Shown here piece by piece: positions 8,553 to 16,302 of a stretch of DNA of 34,600 nucleotides. A model generated the notes under the pieces. It ran no database searches, was not told the origin of the DNA, and worked only from the letters and a program-made list of their open reading frames with translations. Numbering within the stretch: the stretch's first letter is position 1; every line of letters begins with the position of its first letter. Position numbers and translations under genes: made by a program. This stretch comes from Lachnospiraceae bacterium (GTDB taxonomy: Bacteria > Bacillota > Clostridia > Lachnospirales > Lachnospiraceae). The stretch lies in the NCBI GenBank assembly GCA_024687745.1, contig JAILEM010000200.1, positions 1 to 34,600 on the forward strand. The letters run 5' to 3'.

Positions 8553-8582
8553 GGGACATTCAGGGTATAAAAATGGTACTAT
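8553..8582 (+). promoter_or_regulatory. Possible promoter before the second macro-domain gene
   Basis: GGGACA (8553-8558) is 18 bp from TACTAT (8577-8582), which is preceded by TGG in extended -10 position. The leader would be only about 20 bases long and would contain the ribosome site AAGGAGAT. The match is moderate. Confidence 0.3.
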
Positions 8583-8606
8583 AAAGAGAAAAGGAGATCT
8601 GATTAT

Positions 8607-9146
8607 ATGAGCAAAATAAGATTAGTAAATGCTTCCTGTGCCGACCAGACCGTAGATGTAGTTGTTAATGCGGCTAACAGAGATTTGTGGCGGGGAGGCG
8701 GCATATGCGGAGTGATTTTCTCAAAGGCAGGTGTAAATGAGCTTACGGCTGCATGCAGTAAGCATAAAACCCCATTAAATGATGGAGATGCAGTGATCAC
8801 ACCTTCATTTAATATGAATAACGCAAAAGCGATAATACATGCGGTCGGTCCTAACTTTAATATTACTCCAACGGCATTTGAGAAATTGTTTGATGCATAT
8901 TATAATTCGCTGCTGGTACTTAAGGAAAACGGTTATCGAAGTATCTCTTTTCCTCTTATCAGCTCAAGCATTTTTGGAGGAGATCTGGATGATCCGGTTG
9001 CAGAATCAACAAAGCAGTGCCTTGGGGCATACAAGAAATTCACTGCCGATTTCCCGGATTATGATATAGATGTAATACTTTGTGCTTTTACGGCTTCGGA
9101 AATGAGGGATGCACAGAAGGAATTTGATGGAAAGGGAGTATCATAA
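8607..9146 (+). CDS. Macro-domain protein with altered catalytic loop
   Basis: This 179-residue single macro domain has NAAN at 21-24, followed by GGG at 30-32 as in MacroD/YmdB proteins. The next residues read ICGVIFSKAG. The family's VDGAIHxAAG has an aspartate where this protein has cysteine (C34). The second loop is also unusual: ISSSIFGGDLDD in place of STGVYGYP. The domain may therefore bind ADP-ribose without cutting it, or act on a different ligand. AAGGAGAT lies before the ATG. It is two bases from the next gene, so the deacylase is likely cotranscribed. Confidence 0.85.
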   Translation: MSKIRLVNASCADQTVDVVVNAANRDLWRGGGICGVIFSKAGVNELTAACSKHKTPLNDGDAVITPSFNMNNAKAIIHAVGPNFNITPTAFEKLFDAYYNSLLVLKENGYRSISFPLISSSIFGGDLDDPVAESTKQCLGAYKKFTADFPDYDIDVILCAFTASEMRDAQKEFDGKGVS

Positions 9147-9148
9147 AC

Positions 9149-9694
9149 ATGGAACTATTTGAAGGAAGACCGGGGAATACTGAAGGAAGGCTGCCAAGAG
9201 AGATAAGGACATATGATTTTCTTGACAATCTTGGGATTGAGTACAAGCGGACGGATCATGAGCCTGCTAATAACATGGAAGCCTGCAATGAGATAGATGC
9301 CGTATTGGGTGTGCTGATCTGTAAGAATCTTTTCCTGTGCAACAGACAGAAAACAAACTTTTATCTGCTCATGATGCCGGGTGATAAGAAATTCAAAACC
9401 AAAGAACTTTCATCTCAGATCAATTCGGCAAGGCTTTCTTTTGCGGATCCTGAGGATATGCTTAAGTATCTGGATATCGAACCGGGAGCGGTAAGCATCA
9501 TGGGTCTTATGAATGATAAAGGTCATGATGTTCAGCTTTTGATAGACGAGGATGTGCTCAAGGGTGATGAGCTTGGCTGCCATCCATGTGTATGCACGTC
9601 AAGCCTTAAGATGAAGACGAAGGATGTGATAGAGAAATTTCTGCCGGCAACAGGTCACGAATACCGGATAGTGCATCTTGTAGGCGAAGATTGA
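9149..9694 (+). CDS. YbaK/ProX-type prolyl-tRNA deacylase
   Basis: This 181-residue protein matches the free-standing editing domain that hydrolyses mischarged alanyl-tRNA(Pro) (ProX/PrdX, related to the INS domain of prolyl-tRNA synthetase). The N-terminal helix region (TYDFLDNLGIEYKRTDHEPA) is typical. The conserved lysine is K59 in LICKNLFL, and the GCHPC segment (143-147) is the usual late motif. The length fits the stand-alone family. It starts two bases after the macro-domain gene, with GGGAG inside that gene's end. The function is translation quality control in the cytoplasm; no link with ADP-ribose is known to me. Confidence 0.9.
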   Translation: MELFEGRPGNTEGRLPREIRTYDFLDNLGIEYKRTDHEPANNMEACNEIDAVLGVLICKNLFLCNRQKTNFYLLMMPGDKKFKTKELSSQINSARLSFADPEDMLKYLDIEPGAVSIMGLMNDKGHDVQLLIDEDVLKGDELGCHPCVCTSSLKMKTKDVIEKFLPATGHEYRIVHLVGED

Positions 9695-9721
9695 TCAGAA
9701 AAGTTTAGATATTTTGATTGA

Positions 9722-9826
9722 GGTTGGTTTCCTGCAAAGGACCCGCTGCACAGATTATTTGATTCTGACGCAGGAGAGATGTTTGAAGGTACGGAAAGCT
9801 TTACCTGGATAAGTGAGGAAGATTGA
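9722..9826 (+). pseudogene. Short 3' gene remnant
   Basis: After TGA at 9719-9721 a coding-like frame reads KDPLHRLFDSDAGEMFEGTE and continues SFTWISEED to TGA at 9824-9826. There is no start codon with a ribosome site before it. It looks like the last 30 or so codons of a lost enzyme gene. I cannot name the family. Confidence 0.3.
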
Positions 9827-9871
9827 TATCAGGGAAACAGGAGCAGAGATAAAACAAGGAGGAAAGAATAC

Positions 9872-10345
9872 ATGAGTAAAGTGTTGGTAGCTTATTTTTC
9901 GGCTAGTAAAAGGAAGGTTACTGAGAAGCTTGCGAAGTATTTTGCAGACGAAATCTGCGCGGATCTGTTCGAGATTAAGCCTGTGGAACCATATTCAGAG
10001 GCGGACCTTAAGTGGATGAATCCGTTGGCAAGATGTAACAAGGAGAAGATGGGAAATAAAGATGTTCCGGTTGAAGGAATTATCGATGATATATCCCGGT
10101 ATGATTATGTATTCATTGGGTTTCCCATCTGGTATGGAGCGGCGCCTAACGTGGTAAATACTTTCTGTCAGGGATATGATTGGACCGGAATAAGTGTTAA
10201 TGCATTTGCGACATCGGGCGGAAGCGGCATCGGAAAGACTGCTGAAAAGCTCAGGCCATATGTACAGGGAGCTTCAGAGGTAAATGCAGAGCTGTTTAAG
10301 AACCCGGCTGATATGCTGACGTGGGCCAAGGCTATAGGGATTTAA
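9872..10345 (+). CDS. Flavodoxin family protein
   Basis: This 157-residue flavodoxin has the FMN phosphate loop at the N terminus (AYFSASKRKVTEKLAKYFAD) and the tryptophan/tyrosine FMN stacking region in FIGFPIWYGAAPNVVN. The glycine-rich ATSGGSGIGKTAEKL completes the site. It would carry single electrons in the cytoplasm or act as a small quinone or nitro reductase; the partner is not evident. AAGGAGG lies 9 bases before the ATG. It sits close to an acidic lipoprotein gene that starts 21 bases later, so the two may be cotranscribed. Confidence 0.9.
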   Translation: MSKVLVAYFSASKRKVTEKLAKYFADEICADLFEIKPVEPYSEADLKWMNPLARCNKEKMGNKDVPVEGIIDDISRYDYVFIGFPIWYGAAPNVVNTFCQGYDWTGISVNAFATSGGSGIGKTAEKLRPYVQGASEVNAELFKNPADMLTWAKAIGI

Positions 10346-10365
10346 ACTACATGGAGTAAAAGGAA

Positions 10366-11406
10366 ATGAAGAAATTACTGATAGTATTTAGCCTCATAAT
10401 AGTTTTTACCATAACGGCATGTTCGGATGAGAATAATGCAGCTATATTCCCTGATGAGAAAGAAGTACAGGATGAAACGGTAATTAATGATCCTGAGATT
10501 GATTCTGATAATGAGGATGAGTCAGTGGAAACAGATCAGGCCGAAACGGAAGAAGATATTGATGAATCCCATAGTATAGACATTGATCTTAGAGAGAAGC
10601 TGATCACTGAGGGTAATCTAAAAGATGATGACATACGTTTATTCCATCAGGATGATTTTGATGATGATGGTGCGGATGAAGCTTTTGCCCTTGCAGCTAT
10701 GAATAACGTAGATGAGGATGATGAACAGATAGTAGAAGGAGATGTCTGGTTCGTCAGTCAGAACGGATGCAGAAAACTTTTGACATCGGAAGCTATGGGA
10801 TTTATCGAAACAGATCGTATTATCACATTAGGAAACACTAAATATGAACTGATTGATGATGCTTACGCAACCGGAACTTTAACATATGCCTGGTATGTTG
10901 CCGGGGGTGAAGCGAAAGAAGCTTCGTTTTCGAAGATCGGGACAGTGATAACAGATAATGTCGGCAAGGATCAATTCCGGATTCAGGACAGTAGTTATGA
11001 TGCGTTATACGATCCGGAAGTGGGCGATAAGTTAGGACATACATGGAAACAATACTATTTCTTTTATGATGAAAAAAATGACAGCGTTTGTGAGTATGGA
11101 GGAACAGATATAGAGCAGTCTGAGGCAGAAAAACTGTGTGGTATAGATATAGTCGAGCAATTCTTACCGGCAGGAGGCAAATTAGATAGCCTGTTTTATA
11201 GAGGTAACGGTTTGGTTGTTATGAATTATGAGCAAGAGGAAGACGGATATATATATTATTATCATATGATTTATGACTATAAAAATGGAACATTTATAGA
11301 CGATAATGGCGAAGAAACAGATGTTGTGCCGCTTGAAGGAACATATGCCAAAGCCCTATGCCCTGATATGGCTGTATATCCTGAAAAAATTACAACTAAA
11401 AAGTAG
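10366..11406 (+). CDS. Acidic lipoprotein of unknown function
   Basis: This 346-residue protein has a lipoprotein signal peptide (MKKLLIVFSLIIVFTITAC, with the lipid-bearing cysteine at residue 19). A strongly acidic low-complexity linker of about 45 residues rich in D and E follows, then a larger globular part rich in aromatic residues (WKQYYFFYDEKND, YIYYYHMIYDYKNG). It would be anchored on the outer face of the membrane. No family is recognised. The GGAG in ATGGAG upstream gives a fair ribosome site. The linker could be a spacer through the wall; that is inference. Confidence 0.8.
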   Translation: MKKLLIVFSLIIVFTITACSDENNAAIFPDEKEVQDETVINDPEIDSDNEDESVETDQAETEEDIDESHSIDIDLREKLITEGNLKDDDIRLFHQDDFDDDGADEAFALAAMNNVDEDDEQIVEGDVWFVSQNGCRKLLTSEAMGFIETDRIITLGNTKYELIDDAYATGTLTYAWYVAGGEAKEASFSKIGTVITDNVGKDQFRIQDSSYDALYDPEVGDKLGHTWKQYYFFYDEKNDSVCEYGGTDIEQSEAEKLCGIDIVEQFLPAGGKLDSLFYRGNGLVVMNYEQEEDGYIYYYHMIYDYKNGTFIDDNGEETDVVPLEGTYAKALCPDMAVYPEKITTKK

Positions 11407-11528
11407 AAGGTATGACAAGTGAATTAATGACAGGGCAATGGTAAAAGCCCCTGAAACATAAGGATAAAGTCAGAATATCAAACGGGATTGATGAAGTGGT
11501 AGTTTGTTAAAAAAAGGAGTGTGTGATT

Positions 11529-12026
11529 ATGATAAAGGATAATAATATAAATATGACTGACTATAACCTATTAAATAAACAGGTGGAAGCTCTTGCAGAG
11601 GATGTGAAATGGGACATCACCCTGTTTGCAAATGTTTCGGCCCTTTTGTATGAGGCAATGGACAAAGTCAATTGGGCAGGTTTTTATATCTTAAAAGAAG
11701 AGGAATTGCTGCTCGGCCCATTTCAGGGAAAAGCAGCCTGCATGTGCATCCCTGTTGGAAAAGGAGTATGCGGGACCGCAGTAAAGGAAAAAAGGATATT
11801 AAGAATTGATGACGTTCATTCTTTCAAGGGTCATATAGCCTGTGACAGTGCTTCAGACTCTGAGATCGTTCTTCCGATCTTTAGAAATGACAGTGTATTT
11901 GGAGTATTGGATATCGACAGCCCGATCAAGGGAAGATTCTCCGAAGAGGATGAAAAAGGACTCGGAGAAATTGTAAAGTCAATTGAACGGATCATGGAGT
12001 ATGACGGTCTGAGTGATCGTGACTAA
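11529..12026 (+). CDS. msrC: Free methionine-(R)-sulfoxide reductase (GAF domain)
   Basis: This 165-residue single GAF domain reduces free methionine-R-sulfoxide in the cytoplasm. Cysteines C71, C81 and C105 have spacings of 10 and 24, identical to the C84, C94 and C118 of the E. coli enzyme (fRMsr, YebR). C105 in HIACDSAS should be the catalytic one. C73 is an extra. WAGFYILKEEELLLGPFQG and SEIVLPIF are family signatures. A GTG at 11523 is in frame, but it lies only 3 bases from AAGGAG. The ATG at 11529 is 9 bases away and is preferred. It fits an oxidative-stress theme with the nearby flavoproteins. Confidence 0.93.
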   Translation: MIKDNNINMTDYNLLNKQVEALAEDVKWDITLFANVSALLYEAMDKVNWAGFYILKEEELLLGPFQGKAACMCIPVGKGVCGTAVKEKRILRIDDVHSFKGHIACDSASDSEIVLPIFRNDSVFGVLDIDSPIKGRFSEEDEKGLGEIVKSIERIMEYDGLSDRD

Positions 12027-12077
12027 CAACGGAGGCTTGCGGATAATAAAGCGCAAAGTAGTGTAAGGAGAAAACAT

Positions 12078-14060
12078 ATGATAAAAAGACTGACGACTGT
12101 GTTGATGCTGTGTTTACCTGTATGTATTTTTATGTCTGCGTGTTCTGCCACGGTTGAAGATAACAGGATAAAGATATCTCCGTATGAGGAAGAAACCGTG
12201 CAGGAAAGGGAGACCACGGAGGCTGCTGAGGATACGGATACTGCCGAGGCTGCCGGTACGGTAGTGACCCTGGAAGAAACGGCCATCCCTGACTCCGAAT
12301 GGCAGCTCGATGTTACATTTCCGGACTGGAGAGGAGACATAAGTTCTACATATCCGATCAATAACTGTGTTGGGTTTTATGGTTACAGCGGGCAGGGTAA
12401 GATCTATCTTGAGTGTGATGACGGTGTTTCCGGTTTTGATCTGTTCGTAAACGGCAGGAAGACAGATGTATCCTCTGCCGAACCCGGAAAGTCATATATG
12501 GCGGATGTATCAAATGTTACGGTAAACGGTATCAATTCCGTGCAGGTAAGCGGACTTGAGGAAGGAAATGTAAGGGTGTGCGTGCCTTATCCCGTTATCA
12601 TTCCGGGAACCCCTGATGAAGTCGGTATAGATGACAGTGCATTTGAACTTATAGACAGGATAATATCCGCTGATATAGAGAACGGATTTTCCTCAGCACA
12701 GCTGGCCGTTATAAAGGACGGAAGGCTTATATATGAGAATGCCTGGGGTAATGTAAGGACGTATGATGCAGATAAAGAGCCGGCAGATAGTTCGCCGGTA
12801 ACAGCGAATAGCCTGTATGATCTTGCTTCCAATACCAAGATGTACAGTGTGAATTATGCACTGCAGTATCTGCTGACAAAAAAAGAGATCGATCTAAACA
12901 GCAGGGTAGTGGATATCATGGGGGATTCCTTTGCCGATGAGACGATAAAGATCGATTATGAGGGATATGATGCGGTATCCCTTGATACCAATAAGAAATG
13001 GAAGGAAGAACTTACAATACGGGATCTTTTAAGACATCAGGGTGGTTTCCCTCCGGGACCGCATTATTATAATGACAGGTACGATCATGCTTCACAGGAT
13101 TTTGATTCCGATAAAGGAAACGTGATATACGTCGGAACAGCCGGTGATGATAAGACACGTGAAGATACATGGGATGCCCTGTGCCGGACACCGCTCATGT
13201 ATGAACCGGGAAGCAATACGGTCTATTCCGATGTTGATTATATGATCCTGTGCTACTGCATAGAGAAGATTACCGGAAAGGGACTTGATGAATACCTTGC
13301 GGAAGTATTCTTTACCCCGATGGATCTTGAACATATAACCTATAATCCGCTGGAGAACGGGTTTGCAGCAGATGACTGTGCGGCTACCGAGCTTATGGGA
13401 AACACAAGGGATGGAAGGCTGCATTATTCGGGGATCCGAGAGAATACACTTCAGGGTGAAACCCACGATCCGAATGCATATTATTGCATGAAAGGTATAT
13501 CGGGACATGCAGGTCTTTTCAGCAGCGCTACGGATCTTGCCAAGCTTGCATCTGTAATGCTGACGGGAGGCTATGGCGATAAGAAGTACTTTTCGAAGGA
13601 TGTGATGGATCTGTTCACGGCACCAAAGGGCGAGGCATATCCCAATTTCGGTCTGGGATGGTGGAGAGAGGCTGATCACAGGAGAGACTGGTACTTCGGT
13701 TCCATTACGGATTCCGATGCATTCGGGCATCAGGGCTTTACGGGAACACTTTCCGTGATAGATCCGGATAATGATCTTGTGGTCGTTCTTCTTACAAACA
13801 AGATACATACACCGATGATGGAAAATGATGAAACGCTTGGCAAGTGGTATGGGAACTTCTATACGACAGCATCCCTCGGGTTTGCACCGCAGATCATTAA
13901 AATGGGGATGGCAGAAGATGTTGATGAAAGCGTGTGGGACAGTCTTGTATCCGATATGGCGGCCGATGCCAAAAGACAGATAGATAAAGAGGGGATAACC
14001 GATGAAGAGCATCCGAGGATGAAGGCTTATAAAGCTCTTCTATCACTGCTTGGCCGGTAG
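12078..14060 (+). CDS. Beta-lactamase-fold serine hydrolase lipoprotein (class C / PBP4*-like)
   Basis: This 660-residue protein has a lipoprotein signal (CIFMSAC, lipid cysteine near residue 22) and an acidic T/E-rich linker. A small beta domain covers about residues 75-175. A class-C-type serine hydrolase domain follows from about residue 190. Catalytic motifs are SNTK at 251-254 (SxxK), YSD at 383-385 (in the YxN place) and HQG at 551-553 (in the KTG place). Such proteins are usually D-aminopeptidases, esterases or muropeptide-processing enzymes rather than true beta-lactamases. It should act outside the membrane. AAGGAG precedes the ATG with 7-base spacing. It is transcribed alone and converges with the SGNH hydrolase gene. 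Confidence 0.9.
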   Translation: MIKRLTTVLMLCLPVCIFMSACSATVEDNRIKISPYEEETVQERETTEAAEDTDTAEAAGTVVTLEETAIPDSEWQLDVTFPDWRGDISSTYPINNCVGFYGYSGQGKIYLECDDGVSGFDLFVNGRKTDVSSAEPGKSYMADVSNVTVNGINSVQVSGLEEGNVRVCVPYPVIIPGTPDEVGIDDSAFELIDRIISADIENGFSSAQLAVIKDGRLIYENAWGNVRTYDADKEPADSSPVTANSLYDLASNTKMYSVNYALQYLLTKKEIDLNSRVVDIMGDSFADETIKIDYEGYDAVSLDTNKKWKEELTIRDLLRHQGGFPPGPHYYNDRYDHASQDFDSDKGNVIYVGTAGDDKTREDTWDALCRTPLMYEPGSNTVYSDVDYMILCYCIEKITGKGLDEYLAEVFFTPMDLEHITYNPLENGFAADDCAATELMGNTRDGRLHYSGIRENTLQGETHDPNAYYCMKGISGHAGLFSSATDLAKLASVMLTGGYGDKKYFSKDVMDLFTAPKGEAYPNFGLGWWREADHRRDWYFGSITDSDAFGHQGFTGTLSVIDPDNDLVVVLLTNKIHTPMMENDETLGKWYGNFYTTASLGFAPQIIKMGMAEDVDESVWDSLVSDMAADAKRQIDKEGITDEEHPRMKAYKALLSLLGR

Positions 14061-14103
14061 TCCCCCCTTGTATCTGTTCATATGATCAAATTCGTGAATT
14101 CAA

Positions 14104-14952
14104 TTAAGCATTTGGAACGGCAGCCTTCAGCACAAGGTAATTGGTGATATATGCTCTTATGGTATTTGCCCATATCTCATATGCCTTGTTCGTAAGATGG
14201 AGGCTTCCGTCCGATGAAAGACCTGCTGCAAGATGACCCGTTTCATCCATCAGGGGTGTTGCGATATCCACATAATACATATTGGGGAACTTATCGCAGT
14301 AGGCCTTCATATAAGCATTAAATGCCGTGACCTTCGCATTGTCGACGTTGCTGCCTGGCCTTGTCGGTGTACAGCTCTCTATAAATATCGTGACAAAGGG
14401 GTTTTCCGCAAGGATACCATTAAGATATTCCTGATATTTGGCATATGCGTTTTCGGCACCTGAACTTCCGACAAGATCGTTCGTTCCCATGCATATGAAC
14501 ACGTAAAGGGCACCGCTCTGCTTTATTGCATCCTTTGCCCTCATGGGTGTCCCGGCATACCTCGGGATATACTTCTGCATTGCGTTTTTATCGGCATGAA
14601 ATGAATAACTGACCCTTGTAAGCATCGTAGCATTTCCGAGAGGAACCTTTCCCTTGGCGTTGTTATACATCGTAAGGCCCTCTCCGACCGAATTCCCGAT
14701 AAAAGCAGACTGTGACAGGAACACATCAACCGGATTGGGAGCAACGATAGCTACAGGAACATCTGCGGGAACTGTCCCCGGAATAGCTGCAGGAACTGCC
14801 CCCGGAACTGCAGCGGGAACAGGCGCAGGCACAGCCGGTATTTCAGTCGCGCCGGCAACAGACGTAAATTGTACGATCATAGCAGCGGCAAGCACTAATG
14901 CTGCTGTGATACGGATTGTTCTGTGGTTTGTTTTTTTTCTTTCAGATCTCAT
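14104..14952 (-). CDS. Secreted SGNH/GDSL-type hydrolase
   Basis: The preferred start gives 282 residues. It has a basic N terminus, a hydrophobic signal segment (ITAALVLAAAMIVQF) and an AGA-type cleavage site near residue 35. A PxxV repeat linker follows, then the SGNH domain. Block I is FIGNSVGEGL with S88; the usual GDS is GNS here. Block III is MGTNDLVG, and the catalytic D/H pair lies in SSDGSLHLT near the end. It is likely an extracellular esterase acting on wall or plant polysaccharide acyl groups. The frame extends upstream to 15123, but GGGGAG lies just before the ATG at 14952 and only this start puts the signal peptide at the N terminus. Confidence 0.85.
   Translation of the reverse strand: MRSERKKTNHRTIRITAALVLAAAMIVQFTSVAGATEIPAVPAPVPAAVPGAVPAAIPGTVPADVPVAIVAPNPVDVFLSQSAFIGNSVGEGLTMYNNAKGKVPLGNATMLTRVSYSFHADKNAMQKYIPRYAGTPMRAKDAIKQSGALYVFICMGTNDLVGSSGAENAYAKYQEYLNGILAENPFVTIFIESCTPTRPGSNVDNAKVTAFNAYMKAYCDKFPNMYYVDIATPLMDETGHLAAGLSSDGSLHLTNKAYEIWANTIRAYITNYLVLKAAVPNA
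14756..14839. repeat. Seven 12-bp tandem units encoding a PxxV linker
   Basis: Units begin every 12 bases at 14756, 14768, 14780, 14792, 14804, 14816 and 14828, most starting GGAAC on the plus strand. On the coding (minus) strand each unit gives a PxxV or PxxI tetrapeptide such as PAAV, PGAV, PAAI, PGTV and PADV. Copies differ at the two middle codon positions, so the array is old or under selection for the P/V pattern. Confidence 0.8.
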
Positions 14953-15063
14953 TTTGACTCCCCATTCATTTGAAAATATTTTGCATGAAACAACTGCGTT
15001 TACAAAGCCATTATCTTTTGAAAGACGCGCCCTGTCAAGTATATATTCATATGCACGCTTTCC

Positions 15064-15107
15064 CGGTTTTATAAACCGTGTCCTTTTATGCTTGTTTATG
15101 CTATACT
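15064..15107 (+). promoter_or_regulatory. Extended -10 promoter with adjacent palindrome
   Basis: TGC directly before TATACT (15102-15107) forms an extended -10 box about 60 bases before the alpha/beta hydrolase start. A 15-base palindrome, CGGTTT-TAT-AAACCG (15064-15078), lies just upstream and could be an operator. No clear -35 box is seen. Confidence 0.4.
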
Positions 15108-15167
15108 TTTGGTGTTGTTTCAAGGGGTGATGATCGGGAACCTGGCAATGTAAGGGAGCGGACTGTA

Positions 15168-15977
15168 ATGGATAAGAATCTTAAAAACGGATGCGTTAAG
15201 ATCGGCGATACGGATATGTATTATGTATCTTTCGGAAACGGAGAAAAAAAGCTGGTGGTCCTGCCGGGATTATCAGACGGACTGGCGACCGTTAAGGGTA
15301 AAGCGATGGTACTTTCTCCGCCATATAAAAAGTTCTTTCATGACTTCACAGTCTATATGTTCAGCAGGAAGAATGATATACCTAAAGGGTACAGCATAAA
15401 GGATATGGCAGATGATCAGGTCGAAGCAATGAAGAATCTTGGAATTGAGAGGGCCTGTGTTTTGGGGGTATCCCAGGGCGGCATGATCGCACAGTGTATT
15501 GCCATCAGACATCCGGAAGCTGTCGAGCGACTGATACTTACTGTTACGGCGCCGTATGCCAATGAAGTTATAAAGAAGGTTGTTTCTTCCTGGATTGAAA
15601 TGGCTGATCGCGGAGACCATAGAATGCTGATGGTGGATACCGCGGAAAAGATGTATTCAGACGAATTCCTGCAAAAGAACAGAAAATATTTTCCGGTGAT
15701 CGCCAGATTTACGAAACCATCAACATATGACCGCTTTCTGAAAAATACAGATGCAATTATGAATTTTGATGTGCGCGATGAGTTGTCTAAGATCAGTTGT
15801 CCGACGCTTATTATTTCCGGAAGTGATGATAAAACGGTAGGAAATGATGCGGCCGGAGAATTGTCAGACGGGATCGCGGGCAGTGAACTGTTTGTGTATG
15901 AAGGACTTGGTCACGGAGCCTTTGAAGAGGCGAAGGATTTTTATGACAGGGTTTTGGAATTTTGCCTACGGAGGTAA
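15168..15977 (+). CDS. Alpha/beta-fold hydrolase
   Basis: This 269-residue hydrolase has the complete triad: S102 in the nucleophile elbow GVSQGG, D220 in ISGSDDKTV and H249 in GLGHGAF. The N-terminal LVVLPGLSDGLATVKG supplies the oxyanion-hole region. No signal peptide is seen, so it is cytoplasmic. The substrate is unknown; the family covers esterases, lipases and C-C hydrolases. The frame extends to an ATG at 15078, but that segment overlaps the promoter region. AAGGGAG sits 9 bases before the ATG at 15168. It is followed within 5 bases by a broken methyltransferase gene, the likely original operon partner. Confidence 0.9.
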   Translation: MDKNLKNGCVKIGDTDMYYVSFGNGEKKLVVLPGLSDGLATVKGKAMVLSPPYKKFFHDFTVYMFSRKNDIPKGYSIKDMADDQVEAMKNLGIERACVLGVSQGGMIAQCIAIRHPEAVERLILTVTAPYANEVIKKVVSSWIEMADRGDHRMLMVDTAEKMYSDEFLQKNRKYFPVIARFTKPSTYDRFLKNTDAIMNFDVRDELSKISCPTLIISGSDDKTVGNDAAGELSDGIAGSELFVYEGLGHGAFEEAKDFYDRVLEFCLRR

Positions 15978-15982
15978 ACGAA

Positions 15983-16302
15983 ATGAGTATAAGAACGAAT
16001 TATGAAAAACGGTATGAGGAAGAGGGATATTACTGGGGTTTGGAACCCGGTGATTTTCTGGATGAACTGATAGAACTCTGCCCACCCTCGCCTGACAAAA
16101 AGGTCCTGGACATTGGCTGCGGAGAATGTGGAAGACGGGCGAGCTGTTCACGTATTTTGCCGACTGGAAGGTGGAACGGATAGATGAGACGATCTTCGAG
16201 GATAAGAGCGGCGGGATCCCCCATTTCCACTGCATGGATACCATAGTCTGCCGGAGAATAGCCGGCATTACAGAAATTCGGCAAAATGCGGATTTGCATT
16301 AA
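15983..16302 (+). pseudogene. TehB-like SAM methyltransferase gene with internal deletion
   Basis: The start is sound: GGAGG, 7 bases, ATG, then NYEKRYEEEGYYWGLEPGDF and the SAM motif I VLDIGCGE. After that the frame breaks. From about 16129, in another frame, WKTGELFTYFADWKVERIDE and SGGIPHFHCMDTIVCRR match the C-terminal end of the same family, ending at TAA 16300-16302. About 90 to 110 central residues, including the rest of the SAM site, are gone. The end overlaps the 3' end of the convergent araC-type gene. The product of the intact first frame (to 16183) would be inactive. Confidence 0.8.

Noticed and set aside
13092-14012. A 306-codon open frame on the minus strand.
   Set aside because: It lies fully inside the serine hydrolase gene, has odd composition rich in C, H, I and R, and no ribosome site.
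12078-14060. Annotation as a beta-lactamase resistance gene.
   Set aside because: YSD and HQG replace the YAN and KTG motifs, and the lipoprotein layout fits other serine hydrolases better.
14953-15123. Longer N terminus for the SGNH hydrolase.
   Set aside because: It would bury the signal peptide 57 residues inside the protein; the start at 14952 has GGGGAG.
15078-15167. Longer N terminus for the alpha/beta hydrolase.
   Set aside because: It overlaps the likely promoter and leader, has no homologous look, and the internal ATG has a good ribosome site.
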